This document shows positions 46,823 through 55,934 of a stretch of DNA of 64,000 nt, in pieces (within the stretch, counting starts at the first letter, position 1; each line of letters starts with the position of its first letter). The notes under the pieces were generated by a model. It did no database searches and was not told where the DNA came from. It worked only from the letters and a program-made list of their open reading frames with translations. This DNA comes from Bog-756 sp963725275 (GTDB lineage Bacteria > Actinomycetota > Acidimicrobiia > Acidimicrobiales > RAAP-2). The position numbers were made by a program, and so were the translations under genes. The stretch is from assembly GCA_963725275.1 (NCBI GenBank), contig CAVRXS010000007.1:642338-706337 (forward strand), given 5' to 3'.

Positions 46823-47731
46823 ATGGCGAACGACGACTGGCTTTGGCGATCACCGCCGAACTGGCCGCTGCCACCACCCGGATGGAAGCCACCTCACGGT
46901 TGGAGGCCACCGACCGAATGGCCGCCGGCACCTGAAGGATGGTCATTCTGGCGGGCACCCGAGCTGCCGGACTTCGAACTTGCGCAGCCGGCGGTCCCGG
47001 TTGTCATCGCCGCAGGACCCACTCGTCAGAGTCTCGTATGGGAAACCCGCTTTGTGATGATTGCGTTCTTGTTTCCGGCCATCTCGGCCGCGGTCATCTT
47101 GCTGGTCCAGCACGTGTCAGGGGTTGGCAACATCACGCGCTTTCCCGTGATCGTTGCCGGGCATCCGGTCACCAACCTTGTGGTCGGGATCTTCCAATAC
47201 CTGGGCGTCGCAGCAGTCGTACCGCTCGCACTCTTGCTGCTCACCAGAACGGGCCAACCACCCTCGATCCTCGGTCTCGGTATGCCGACCATCCGACAGG
47301 ACATTTGGCCTGGATTGGGCCTGGCGGCAGCGTCATTCGGAGCGGAGATACCGATCGCGCTCGTGCTGGCGCCGGTCCTTGCGCACGATTCGTCGTTGAT
47401 CAACAGGATCTCCATCGGACACGTGCCGAGCTATTACGTGATTTGGGGCATCGCCATGTCAGCCATCACCGCCATAGCCGAGGAAGTGCTGGTCAACGGC
47501 TACCTGGTCACCAGGCTGGGTCAACTCGGATGGACTCCAAAGAGCGCCCTGATCCTCAGCTTGACCCTCCGAACCAGTTACCACATCTACTACGGATTGG
47601 GCTTCCTCCTCACAATCCCGTTCGGCTACTTCGTCACACGTTCGTTCCAAAAGCACCGCAGACTGACGCGCTCGATCGCCGCTCACTTTCTCTACGATGC
47701 GGTCCTCTCGACAATTGCAATCCTGGGCTGA
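46823..47731 (+). CDS. CPBP family intramembrane metalloprotease with Trp/Pro-rich N-terminus
   Basis: The 302-residue protein has about seven hydrophobic helices and the CPBP motifs IAEEVLVNGYL, RTSYHIYYGLG and AHFLYDAV, with the Glu pair and His residues expected for metal binding. It lacks the Arg of the EExxxR motif, as do related actinobacterial members. Residues 5-45 form a run of WPLPPPGWKPP-type units rich in Trp and Pro, resembling DUF2510-like tethers. Possible roles are in prenyl-protein or bacteriocin-immunity-type proteolysis. Confidence 0.78.
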   Translation: MANDDWLWRSPPNWPLPPPGWKPPHGWRPPTEWPPAPEGWSFWRAPELPDFELAQPAVPVVIAAGPTRQSLVWETRFVMIAFLFPAISAAVILLVQHVSGVGNITRFPVIVAGHPVTNLVVGIFQYLGVAAVVPLALLLLTRTGQPPSILGLGMPTIRQDIWPGLGLAAASFGAEIPIALVLAPVLAHDSSLINRISIGHVPSYYVIWGIAMSAITAIAEEVLVNGYLVTRLGQLGWTPKSALILSLTLRTSYHIYYGLGFLLTIPFGYFVTRSFQKHRRLTRSIAAHFLYDAVLSTIAILG

Positions 47732-47736
47732 CGCTT

Positions 47737-48132
47737 CTAACCAGCCGGATCCTTGGATGCGACTCCGCGATCGGCGACGTCGTCACACCATCTGGTTCCG
47801 TCCCAATACCGCAGCTCATGACGACCCGATGGATCGTGGTACCACTGCGCGGCGATGGGCATCTCCGTCGAGTAGCCACCTTCGTAACCGGAGACTGTCG
47901 ATTGACCGGACAGATGGACCACCCACTGGTGGAGTCTGGCATTCTCGGGTCTGAGGAAGTTGAGCTCGGTATTGGCGGTCGCCAACCGAGATCGTGCACG
48001 TTCATTGGCGACGAGAAGCGCGACGAAACCCCCGATAACAGCCGCGATGATCAGCAACCCGGTGATGGTGCCTGCTGTGGTTGCATTCGCACAGCTCGTA
48101 GCAACGAGGACGACCGAGACGAGGTGGACCAT
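47737..48132 (-). CDS. Membrane-anchored DUF2510 protein
   Basis: The 131-residue protein has an N-terminal hydrophobic segment, a second membrane helix (TITGLLIIAAVIGGFVALLVANE), a short coiled-coil-like stretch (SRLATANTELNFLRPENARLHQ) and a C-terminal DUF2510 motif (AQWYHDPSGRHELRYWDGTRWCDDVADRG). DUF2510 is an actinobacterial envelope-associated domain of unknown function. It is convergent with the CPBP gene, 5 bases apart. Confidence 0.75.
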   Translation of the reverse strand: MVHLVSVVLVATSCANATTAGTITGLLIIAAVIGGFVALLVANERARSRLATANTELNFLRPENARLHQWVVHLSGQSTVSGYEGGYSTEMPIAAQWYHDPSGRHELRYWDGTRWCDDVADRGVASKDPAG

Positions 48133-48255
48133 CGCGTCATCGTAGGCCGCCTCCGCACGGATCCCGGGGGAACTGTGCTCATTCGCGGTGCGCCGCCTCG
48201 ACGCTCGATGGCTCGCCAGAGCACGGACACAAGACGATCACGCGCAGCCCAGGTA

Positions 48256-48681
48256 TCAGCGCAACTCGGCTCGCGGTCGCACTGCAATCGTCACACGAGC
48301 CGTTGCACAGAGACGGTCCTGATCGTCATGCATCTCGACGTCCCAGACCCAACTCGTCCGACCCCTGTGTATCGCGACCGCGGTGGCATGGACGGAACCC
48401 TCGGTGATCGGCCGCAGGAAGCTGGTGTTGTTGGCCATTCCGAGAGCGCCACCTCCTGTGGCGAATACCCCGCGGGCTGTGCCAGTCGAGGCGAGTGACT
48501 CGGCGATTGCCGCGTAGACGCCGCCATGAATCATGCCCAACGGTTGGCAGACCTGCGGACGAACCGGGAGATGGCCGGAGCAGCGGTCGATCTCGTCGCT
48601 CTCATGAACGACCAATCCGATCGTCGCGTCGAATGCTGACTCCAAGGGGACGCGCAACTTGTAGGGGGGCGTGTCGGGCAT
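48256..48681 (-). CDS. PaaI-like hotdog-fold thioesterase
   Basis: The 141-residue hotdog protein shows LGMIHGGVYAAIAESLASTGTA, the PaaI active-site region with conserved Gly-Gly and Glu, followed by NNTSFLRPITEGSVHATAVAIHRGRTSWVWDVEMHDDQDRLCATARVTIAV. It would hydrolyse an acyl-CoA thioester. It stands alone with no catabolic neighbours, so the substrate is open. Confidence 0.85.
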   Translation of the reverse strand: MPDTPPYKLRVPLESAFDATIGLVVHESDEIDRCSGHLPVRPQVCQPLGMIHGGVYAAIAESLASTGTARGVFATGGGALGMANNTSFLRPITEGSVHATAVAIHRGRTSWVWDVEMHDDQDRLCATARVTIAVRPRAELR

Positions 48682-48774
48682 GGCGCCGAGATTACCGCTG
48701 CGCCAGCACGGGTCGGGTCAGCTGGGGACACATCTCTGAGTGGCCACCGGCGTTTGCATCGGCCTCGGGCGGAT

Positions 48775-49254
48775 CTAGCGACCGGTCATCCCGTCGAGCT
48801 GCTCTCGAAGGATGTCTGCGTGGCCGGCATGCCGTGCGGTTTCCTCGACCATGTGAACGAGGATCCATCGAAGTGACATCGGCTCACGTGTTGTGAGTAC
48901 CCGCTCGGAGAGCCGCTCGATGTCGGGGCAGCCATTCATTATCTGGGCGTTCATCGCTACGGTCGCCCGGTACGAATCCACGACTGAGGCGACCGAATCG
49001 GTGGGCTCGACATGACCGGGAGGAATCTGGACATCGAGTCCGGCGAATCCATATTGGAACCAGGCAACTTCCGCAGTAGTGAGATGCTTGAGCAGGCCGA
49101 GCAGACTGGTACCCGACGGCACCATCGCACGACGGGCCGACGCTTCGTCCAGATCGTGCACCTTCAGGATCACGGATTCTCGCAGGTAGTCGAGGAACTC
49201 CTGCAGCGTCTCACGTTCACCAGTGAGGCTGACCGGAGTCTGGCGGTCGGGCAT
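48775..49254 (-). CDS. DinB superfamily (DUF664) protein
   Basis: The 159-residue four-helix protein has the metal-binding pattern LGLLKHLTTAEVAWFQ and VHMVEETARHAGHADILREQLDGMTG. DUF664 belongs to the DinB/YfiT group; some actinobacterial members are mycothiol-dependent transferases, which fits with mshC at 15 kb. Start ATG 49252-49254 is chosen by homology, although the frame extends upstream. Confidence 0.8.
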   Translation of the reverse strand: MPDRQTPVSLTGERETLQEFLDYLRESVILKVHDLDEASARRAMVPSGTSLLGLLKHLTTAEVAWFQYGFAGLDVQIPPGHVEPTDSVASVVDSYRATVAMNAQIMNGCPDIERLSERVLTTREPMSLRWILVHMVEETARHAGHADILREQLDGMTGR

Positions 49255-49368
49255 GACAGTCACCGTACACAGAAGACACGATGGAAACAGACGGTTGATC
49301 AGCCTCACTCCCCTCAGAGGACGGCGTGGTCGACCCCCGTTAGTGTTGTCCTCGTGCCATCGCCACTG

Positions 49369-50389
49369 ATGCCGGCAGCCGTTTATGTGGGCAACGGAAG
49401 AATTACCGTCGAGCAGGTTCCGCGTCCGGACCCGGGACCGGGCGAGGTGCTCGTGGAGATCTCCGAATGCGGCATCTGCGGATCCGATCTGCACATGGTC
49501 CTGGAGCAGTACGCCAAACCAGGTGCCATTCTCGGCCACGAATGGTCGGGCATCGTGGCCGAAGCGCCCGCCGGCTCCGGCTGGACCCCGGGCGACCGGG
49601 TGGTGGGGAACCCGTCTCCGGGGTGTGGTGTCTGCCGGCCGTGTCGACGTGGCCGCCCTTCGGTGTGTCTGAACCGTGCCACGGCCGACTTCGCCGGATA
49701 CCGCGGTGCCTTCTGCCAGTACAAGACGGTGGCGGCCGACGGCTTGATCCGCATTCCCGATTCGCTGCCGACCAGGGTGGCCGCACTTGCCGAGCCCACG
49801 GCCATCACCCTGCACGCGTTGCGGTTGGCCGACGTCGGCCCGGACGATCGGGTACTGGTCACCGGAGCCGGCCCGGTCGGCCTCCTGCTCGTCGCCGCGC
49901 TGCGTTCCCAGGGGATCTCGGACATCACCGTGAGCGAGCCATCGGCTGTCCGGCGCCAGCAGGCCCTCGACGTCGGGGCCGCCCGGGCCGTGCCACCGGA
50001 CACGCTGGAGCGACCACCGGTGATCCTTCCAGTCGCAGAGCCCTACACGGTGGTGTTCGAATGCTCGGGGCAGGCAGAGCGCGGCAGAAGCGGGATTCGG
50101 GCAGCTCGACTATGCGGGCACGCTCGTCATCGTCGGGACCGGTTTCGAACCACCCCGGTTCAATCAGAACCGCATGATCATCTTCGAACTCGAGATCATC
50201 GGGGCCTACAACTACAACGACGAAGGGTTCCAGCCGGCCGTGGACCTCCTCGCCACCGGAACGCTGCCGTTCGACGCCTTGATCGAGCCCGACAACATTC
50301 CACTCGACGAGGTGATGGCATCCATGGAGCGGCTCGCTCGAGGTGAGATACCGAGCAAGGTAATGGTCCAACCGGGCCTGTCCTCGTGA
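49369..50389 (+). CDS. Zinc-dependent alcohol dehydrogenase family protein (one frameshift)
   Basis: The MDR protein has the catalytic zinc ligands in CGICGSDLHM and ILGHEWSGIV, the structural zinc cluster PGCGVCRPCRRGRPSVC, and the NAD site VLVTGAGPVGLLLVAALRSQG. One extra C near 50078 breaks the frame; repair gives ECSGQAEAAEAGFGQLDYAGTLVIVGTGF. ATG 49369 is used; GTG 49354 is also in frame. The stop overlaps the following VOC gene (GTGA). Confidence 0.88.
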
Positions 50390-50844
50390 GCCCGACCCCG
50401 TTCGTCCCGCGGATCAATCACGTAGCGATCAGCGTTGATGCCGCGATCATGGACGACGAAGGTCGGGCCGCGCTGTTGGACTTCTACTCCCAGGTCTTCG
50501 GTTGGACCGAGGGAGACAACAGCACCGAGAAGGGGAATCCGCTCATTCTCTACACCGGGTCGCTGGGTCAGTTCCTCTACCTGCTGCCGGCGAAGGACGA
50601 ATTCATGGTCACGCCGAACATGGACCACTTCGGCATCGAGGTGTCATCCAAAGAGGAAATGCTGGAGATTCTTGACCGGGTCAAGGCGTACCAAGGCAAG
50701 GACGACCGCGTTCGCATCACCGATGTCGGTGCCATGGTGACGCGCCACCAGGACAGGGAGTACACACTCACCAACGCATATATCTGGTTCTTGATCCCGC
50801 TGTGGATCGAACTCCAGCACGTGGAGCGGCGAACCCGGGACTGA
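50386..50844 (+). CDS. VOC (glyoxalase/dioxygenase-like) protein
   Basis: The 152-residue protein starts MSPTPFVPRINHVAISVDAAIMDDEGRAALLDFYSQVFGWTE and has DHFGIEVSSKEEMLEILDRVK and the C-terminal IWFLIPLWIELQHVERR. His and Glu residues sit at VOC metal positions. The GTG start overlaps the alcohol dehydrogenase stop, so the pair is coupled; together they may act on one small-molecule pathway that I cannot name. Confidence 0.78.
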   Translation: MSPTPFVPRINHVAISVDAAIMDDEGRAALLDFYSQVFGWTEGDNSTEKGNPLILYTGSLGQFLYLLPAKDEFMVTPNMDHFGIEVSSKEEMLEILDRVKAYQGKDDRVRITDVGAMVTRHQDREYTLTNAYIWFLIPLWIELQHVERRTRD

Positions 50845-50887
50845 CCACCACACCCTCTACACCCTGATCGCCTGACAGGATGAGTCC

Positions 50888-51672
50888 ATGGCTAACAACG
50901 GCACATACAACAGGGCGCTCTTGCACCTCCAAGAGGAGCTGGTGACGATGCAACAGTGGGTCCGCGAGGAGCGTCAACGGGTCGTCATCGTGATCGAGGG
51001 TCGGGATGCCGCCGGCAAAGGAGGCGTGATCAAGCGGATCACGGACTACCTCAATCCCCGATGGTGCCGGATCGCTGCCCTCCCCGCTCCGAGCGACCGT
51101 GAAGAGGGCCAGTGGTACTTTCAGCGCTATATCGCCCACCTTCCCGCCGGAGGGGAGATCGTCCTCTTCGACCGCAGCTGGTACAACCGGGCCGGGGTGG
51201 AGCGGGTGATGGGTTTCTGCACGGACGAGGAGTATCACCGCTTCCTCCGGCAGTGCCCTGCCTTCGAGCGAATGTTGATCGACGACGGCATCATTTTGCT
51301 CAAGTACTGGTTCTCCGTGAGCGACGAGGAACAGGAGCGGAGGTTCCGAGACCGGCTCAACGCGCCCCTGAAGCGCTGGAAGCTCAGCGAGATGGACATC
51401 GAGGGCCGCAACCGCTGGGTCGCCTATTCCAGGGCCAAGGACGAGATGTTCGCGCACTGCGACCTGCCTGACTCCCCCTGGTACGAGGTCGAAGGCGACG
51501 ACAAGAAGCGGGCCCGGCTCAACTGCATCGCTCACCTCCTGTCAGTCGTGCCGTACGAGGGCCGCAAGGCTCCGAAGGTCAAGCTTCCCCCCGGCCCCCT
51601 GTCGGGGATTATCGGCGACCGTCCCGCGACCGCTACCACTACGTCCCCGACTATGCAGCGACCATCACCTGA
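50888..51672 (+). CDS. ppk2: PPK2-family polyphosphate kinase (C-terminal frameshift)
   Basis: Walker A GRDAAGKGGVIKR (residues 38-50), Walker B VLFDRSWYNRAGVERVMGFC and lid EEQERRFRDRLNAPLKRWKLSEMD identify PPK2, which phosphorylates nucleotides with polyphosphate or the reverse. The frame reads on past the natural end to 51799; shifting by one base near 51613-51617 gives DYRRPSRDRYHYVPDYAATIT and a stop at 51670-51672, the usual PPK2 C-terminus. This break fits one missing G in GGGG. Clean length is about 262 aa. Confidence 0.9.
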
Positions 51673-51717
51673 AGGAAATAGAAGGCTGGCGCCGTCACGC
51701 TCCCAGCGGTGGGTTCC

Positions 51718-53211
51718 TCACAACTTGAGCGGTGGGTATTGCGCGTCCATCCCCCGACTCAGCACCTCGTCGGAGGTCGGCACCACGGCCACCCGGTAGG
51801 TGACATACGGCGCGAAGTTGATCCGGATCACCGGTGACCCCGACGGCGTGAGCTCGGTGACGTAGTTCGATTGACCCCAATAGATGACCCAGTCCCCTGT
51901 GCTGAGCTTGTCGACGCTCCCGCAGCATTGAGATGGGCCGGGGTGGTTTGCGTCGGTCACTGACTCTTCGACCGTGGCGGTATGGGCCGAAGAGTCGATC
52001 TGGAAGCGGAGCGCCCGTACAGAGTTGCTTGTCTCCTGGGACGCGTTGTCGTGCACGGTGAGCATTCCCGACTTGTACCGTGCGTCGTGCTGCCCGGAGA
52101 AGACCTGGGGATAGGTGTTGCCGATCACGGTCAGGCTCTGGGGGGTGGACGTGCCGCCGACCTTCCAGATGATGTTGCCAGTGGCCTTGTCGATGTCGTA
52201 CACCGCATCCAGCTGCCGGGCGCTCATGATGATCTGGTTGCCGAGCTCCTGGACGGAGTTCATGTGGATCACGTCAGGGACCGAGCCATGCCAATTTGCG
52301 TTCTCGGTCGCCACGTCGATATGCGCGATCGTGCTCCAGCTCCAGACGATCTGACCCTGCGGGTTGAGCTCGACGATCTGACAGTTGAGGATCGGTTGGG
52401 TCGTGGAGAGCCCCCAGGAGGAGAGGTCGAGGGTCGCGTTCACGTACTGGATCCCGAGGTAGTCGCCGTTGGGGAGCACCTGGAAGTCGTGCAGGTCGAG
52501 GCCAGTGCCCGCCGACGGGTCGCCGACTGCGACCTTGACGTTCCCGTCCAGGTCCCGGATCGTGTACGTCCCGTCATCCAACCCGGCACTCGGATCGTTC
52601 AGCCACCAGCCGATCTGGTCCTGGCCGTAGAACGCAGCGTTGATCGGGTCACTCGGGTTCTCGTACCACCAGACAGGAACGCCGTGGTTGTCGAAAGCGG
52701 CCACGTAATGGGTGTCAACACTGGAGTTGGTCGGAGCGAGTCCGACGAGATACCCGTGCGCCTGGGGGGTGCCCTCGACCACTGAGTGGTAGGTCGGGAA
52801 ATCCGCCGGCAGGCACCGGATGGTGTACTGGTGCCCGCCCCCGTTGACGTAGACGGCCTGGTTCGCCGTGAGCGCCAGCTTGAGGCTGACCGGCTCGGCG
52901 AAGGACTTGCCGCCGACGGCCACCCTTCCCGCTCCGGTCGAAGAGAGCTTCGTGGTCGCGTGTCCCGCGCAGCGCACCACGTAGTCGTAGGTGGTCGTGG
53001 CGAACGCGGGGGTGAGGGGCGGGCTCGTCGTGACGGAGAACGGCGTCGATGCCGAGGCCGGTGGGGCCGAGCCATCCACCGTCACGAACGCCAGGAGCAG
53101 GGGGAGGAGACACAACCACCTGTAGCCCCTGGATCGGGATCGGGATCGGCGGGCGCGGGGCGGAGTGTGCGCGCCCGACCTCAAGCCCGCAGTGTCCTGA
53201 GCCAGTGTCAC
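51718..53211 (-). CDS. Secreted arylsulfotransferase (ASST)-like protein
   Basis: The 497-residue product has an Arg-rich n-region and a signal peptide (WLCLLPLLLAFVTVDGSAPPASA). The body is an ASST-type propeller: TYTIRDLDGNVKVAVGDPSAGTGLDLHDFQVLPNGDYLGIQY, CQIVELNPQGQIVWSWSTIAHID, WHGSVPDVIHMNSVQELGNQIIMSARQLDAVYDIDKATGNIIWKVGG and QHDARY. GTG 53209-53211 is used because GAGAGGGAT precedes it. The protein would act outside the cell; the sulfate donor and acceptor are unknown. Confidence 0.83.
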   Translation of the reverse strand: MTLAQDTAGLRSGAHTPPRARRSRSRSRGYRWLCLLPLLLAFVTVDGSAPPASASTPFSVTTSPPLTPAFATTTYDYVVRCAGHATTKLSSTGAGRVAVGGKSFAEPVSLKLALTANQAVYVNGGGHQYTIRCLPADFPTYHSVVEGTPQAHGYLVGLAPTNSSVDTHYVAAFDNHGVPVWWYENPSDPINAAFYGQDQIGWWLNDPSAGLDDGTYTIRDLDGNVKVAVGDPSAGTGLDLHDFQVLPNGDYLGIQYVNATLDLSSWGLSTTQPILNCQIVELNPQGQIVWSWSTIAHIDVATENANWHGSVPDVIHMNSVQELGNQIIMSARQLDAVYDIDKATGNIIWKVGGTSTPQSLTVIGNTYPQVFSGQHDARYKSGMLTVHDNASQETSNSVRALRFQIDSSAHTATVEESVTDANHPGPSQCCGSVDKLSTGDWVIYWGQSNYVTELTPSGSPVIRINFAPYVTYRVAVVPTSDEVLSRGMDAQYPPLKL

Positions 53212-53711
53212 GACGATCCCTCTCTGTGCCGCTGACCCCAGGTGAGGCCGCCAAACCCAAACCAGCATGCCCGCGGGACGCGAGCGCCGACCATCGTCAT
53301 ATTTGACGAACTTAGCTGCGGAGGATGAGGTTCGAGCTCACAGTCGAAGGCACATCCCGCCTCCTGCACAGCTCGCGGCCTATGTCCACGCCCCGATGTG
53401 CCTGGGTCAGCCAAAGACTCCGGCGCCCGTCCGCCGGTCACCATCGACCTCGGGTAACGGGATTCGAGTCCGGCAACATCGCTCTCGGAGAATGTCCTTT
53501 ACGAACACCCCGGGTTAACGAAAGCCCAGGTCGTAAGGGTCACGAAGGTGGGGCGATCGGGCTCGCTGGAGGGAACACCGTCCTCCGAAAAGGTGGGCGG
53601 CGATCGCCGTGCTTGTCATCCAGCGAGGGCCGGTGTCGATTCGGCGATGGTGACTTCGTAGTAATGGTGGGAGCCGGCAACGGACCGGCTCAGACCCGAG
53701 GAGAGACCGCC
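53212..53711. other. 500-base intergenic region holding a candidate ECF42 promoter
   Basis: No gene is supported here. The region holds divergent upstream sequence for the ASST gene and the DGPF-ECF42 pair. A TGTCGA/CGTA promoter-like pair is at 53634-53660. No tRNA or CRISPR pattern was seen. Confidence 0.55.
53634..53660 (+). promoter_or_regulatory. Candidate ECF42-dependent promoter of the DGPF-sigma operon
   Basis: TGTCGA (53634-53639) and CGTA (53657-53660) are separated by 17 bases, 51 bases before the DGPF gene start. ECF42 sigma factors are reported to recognise a TGTCGA -35 with a CGA/TC-type -10. If right, the operon is self-activated. The match is by eye only. Confidence 0.45.
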
Positions 53712-54074
53712 ATGACCCAATACATGCTCGCCGTTCACCACGCCGGGAGCGGACCAGACCTGTCGCCCAAGGAGATGCAGCAATCGTTTGCCGACGTCGG
53801 TGCGTTCAACACCGAGCTGATGGACGCCGGGGTGTTCGTCTTCGCCGGCGGCTTGCTCCCCGTGGAGTCGGCGACCGTGGTCCGCCAGGCCGGAATCGAC
53901 ATCCTCGTCACCGACGGTCCGTACGTGGAGACCAAGGAGCACCTTGGCGGGTTCTGGGTCATCGAGGTACCGGACCTCGATGCGGCCCTTGCTTTGGCCC
54001 GGCAGGCCACTGTTGCCTGCCGACTCCCCGTGGAGATTCGCCCGTTCGGTGAACCGGAGCTCCCGGCCGAGTGA
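53712..54074 (+). CDS. DGPF/YCII-domain protein paired with ECF42
   Basis: The 120-residue protein is a YCII-related DGPF-type protein: TQYMLAVHHAGSGPDLSPKEMQQ, FAGGLLPVESATVV, VTDGPYVETKEHLGGFWVIEVPDLDAALALAR and VEIRPFGEPEL. Such genes sit beside ECF42 sigma factors in many genomes. A GAGGAGAG site precedes ATG 53712 and its stop overlaps the sigma factor start by 4 bases. Its role in signalling is not established. Confidence 0.88.
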   Translation: MTQYMLAVHHAGSGPDLSPKEMQQSFADVGAFNTELMDAGVFVFAGGLLPVESATVVRQAGIDILVTDGPYVETKEHLGGFWVIEVPDLDAALALARQATVACRLPVEIRPFGEPELPAE

Positions 54075-55294
54075 CCAATGACATCGCAGCCGTCTTCCGC
54101 AACGAGTACGGCCGGTGCGTTGCCACCCTGATCCGCCTCCTCGACGACATCGGAGCCGCCGAGGAGGCGGTCCAGGAGGCGTTTACCGTCGCCCTGGCGA
54201 AGTGGCCGGTCGAGGGCCAGCCGCCGAACCCCGGCGCCTGGATCGTGACGACTGCCAGGAATCGTGCGATCGACCGGCTGAGACGGGAGTCGATCCGCAA
54301 TGAGCGCCAGACGCAAGCCCACGACCTCTATGGACCAGCCACTGCCGAGCCGGCGGCACTCGAGGAGGGACCCGTGATCGACGACCGGCTGCGGCTGATC
54401 TTCACCTGTTGCCACCCTGCCCTCAACCGGCAGGCGCAAGTGGCCCTCACCCTTCGCCTGCTCGGCGGCCTCGAGACCCCGGAGATCGCCCGCGCCTTCC
54501 TCGTCCCCGAGCCGACCATGGCCCAGCGGATCGTAAGGGCCAAACGCAAGATCAAGGACGCCCGCATCCCCTACCGGGTACCGCGCGAGGCGGAGCTTCC
54601 CGATCGGCTCCCACCGGTGTTGGCCGTCATCTATCTGATCTTCAACGAGGGTTACACCGCGACCACCGGGGAGCTGATCCGTCTCGACCTGTGCGGCGAA
54701 GCGGTCCGGCTGGCCCACGTGTTGGCTCAGCTGATGCCCGACGAGGCGGAGGTGAACGGCCTACTGGCACTGTTGCTCCTACAGCATGCCCGCCACGCCG
54801 CACGGGTCGCCGCCGACGGATCGCTGGTCCGCCTCGCCGAGCAGGACCGGGACCTGTGGGACGGCGATCTGATCGCCGAAGGTCGGTCCATCGTTGCGGC
54901 GTGCGTGCGGCGCAATCGTCCGGGGCCGTACCAAATCCAGGCTGCGATCAACGCTGTGCATTCGGTCGCTCCTAGCATCGCCGAGACCGACTGGCACAGC
55001 ATTCTGGTGCTCTACGACCAACTCCAGTCCATTGCCCCGAATCCGATCGTCGCGCTCAACCGGGCCGTCGCCTTGGCCGAGGTGGAAGGTCCAAATGCCG
55101 GGCTCGCCGTGCTCGACACCCTCGACCTCGACACCTACCACCTATTCCACGCGGCCCGAGCCGACCTCTTGCAGCGACTTGGACGGACAGGAGAGGCGAT
55201 CAGGGCGTACGAGGCTGCCCGGGCGACGGCCACCAACCCGTTTGAGCAAGCATTCCTCGAGGGCCGGCTCGCCGCCCTACTCTCGTCCACGTAA
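54071..55294 (+). CDS. ECF42-type RNA polymerase sigma factor with C-terminal extension
   Basis: The 407-residue protein has sigma region 2 (FRNEYGRCVATLIRLLDDIGAAEEAVQEAFTVALAKWP...PGAWIVTTARNRAIDRLRRES) and region 4 (LRLLGGLETPEIARAFLVPEPTMAQRIVRAKRKIKDA). A ~230-residue extension follows (DUF6596/TPR-like, LPPVLAVIYLIFNEGYTAT and NPIVALNRAVALAEVEGPNAGLAVLDTL). This is the ECF42 layout; the extension is thought to replace an anti-sigma factor. GTG 54071 overlaps the DGPF stop. No frameshift is present. Confidence 0.92.
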   Translation: MTNDIAAVFRNEYGRCVATLIRLLDDIGAAEEAVQEAFTVALAKWPVEGQPPNPGAWIVTTARNRAIDRLRRESIRNERQTQAHDLYGPATAEPAALEEGPVIDDRLRLIFTCCHPALNRQAQVALTLRLLGGLETPEIARAFLVPEPTMAQRIVRAKRKIKDARIPYRVPREAELPDRLPPVLAVIYLIFNEGYTATTGELIRLDLCGEAVRLAHVLAQLMPDEAEVNGLLALLLLQHARHAARVAADGSLVRLAEQDRDLWDGDLIAEGRSIVAACVRRNRPGPYQIQAAINAVHSVAPSIAETDWHSILVLYDQLQSIAPNPIVALNRAVALAEVEGPNAGLAVLDTLDLDTYHLFHAARADLLQRLGRTGEAIRAYEAARATATNPFEQAFLEGRLAALLSST

Positions 55295-55484
55295 CGGCGG
55301 AAGTGTTGGCTCTGTCCTCGTCAGTCGAGCCGCAACGGGGCTGATCTCCCTCAGATTGTGTCTGGTGCCTTCCCCCCCACGGCCGGGTAGGAGAGGCACT
55401 CACGCCATGCCGCCGAAGGCCCCAACCAGCTTAGGGCACAATGCGACGAGAGTACGCTCAGCGTCGCCGAGAGGGAGGTCCCGA

Positions 55485-55880
55485 ATGGACATGAAGTTGG
55501 AATTGGTACCAATCCCCGTAGTTGACGTCGATCGGGCCAAATCTTTCTATGTCGAGAAGCTGGGCTTCGTGGAAGACGTAGATGTTCAGCCCGCCGAAGG
55601 AGTGCGAGTCATACAGATGACACCTCCTGGCTCTGCGTGTTCGATCAGCATCGGTACAGGGCTACCTGTCTACGAGGAATCGCCACCGGGTTCCGTCAAG
55701 GGGCTACACCTCGTCGTCGCCGATATCGAAAGGGCACGGGCTGAACTGATGAGCAGGGGCGTGGACGTCTCTCCGGTCGAGGACGTCGGTGGTGGTGTCA
55801 AGTACGCAGGCTTCGCCGACCCCGACGGCAATTCCTTCACGTTTCAAGAAATGGCGTGGCGGACCGAAGGAAACTTCTAG
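55485..55880 (+). CDS. VOC family protein
   Basis: The 131-residue glyoxalase-fold protein reads MKLELVPIPVVDVDRAKSFYVEKLGFVEDVDVQPAEGVRVIQMTPPGSACSISIG, GLHLVVADIERARAELMSRGVDVSPVEDVGGGVKYAGFADPDGNSFTFQEM. His and Glu are at expected metal positions. ATG 55485 has GGGAGG 6 bases upstream. VOC proteins often accompany ECF sigma operons, but a 190-base gap separates this one. An ISL3 element begins 32 bases after its stop. Confidence 0.85.
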   Translation: MDMKLELVPIPVVDVDRAKSFYVEKLGFVEDVDVQPAEGVRVIQMTPPGSACSISIGTGLPVYEESPPGSVKGLHLVVADIERARAELMSRGVDVSPVEDVGGGVKYAGFADPDGNSFTFQEMAWRTEGNF

Positions 55881-55911
55881 GCAGTCGTCACCACCCAGAC
55901 TTCCTCTGTCT

Positions 55912-55931
55912 GAAATTTCGGCGCTTCCGGG
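55912..55931. repeat. Left terminal inverted repeat of the ISL3 element
   Basis: 20 bases starting GAAATTTCGG and ending CTTCCGGG. They are an exact reverse complement of 57223-57242. Confidence 0.9.
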
Positions 55932-55934
55932 AAT

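Noticed and set aside
53440..53490. tRNA T-arm-like GGATTCGAGTCC near 53460
   Set aside because: Flanking bases do not pair into a T-stem and no acceptor or anticodon arm fits on either strand.
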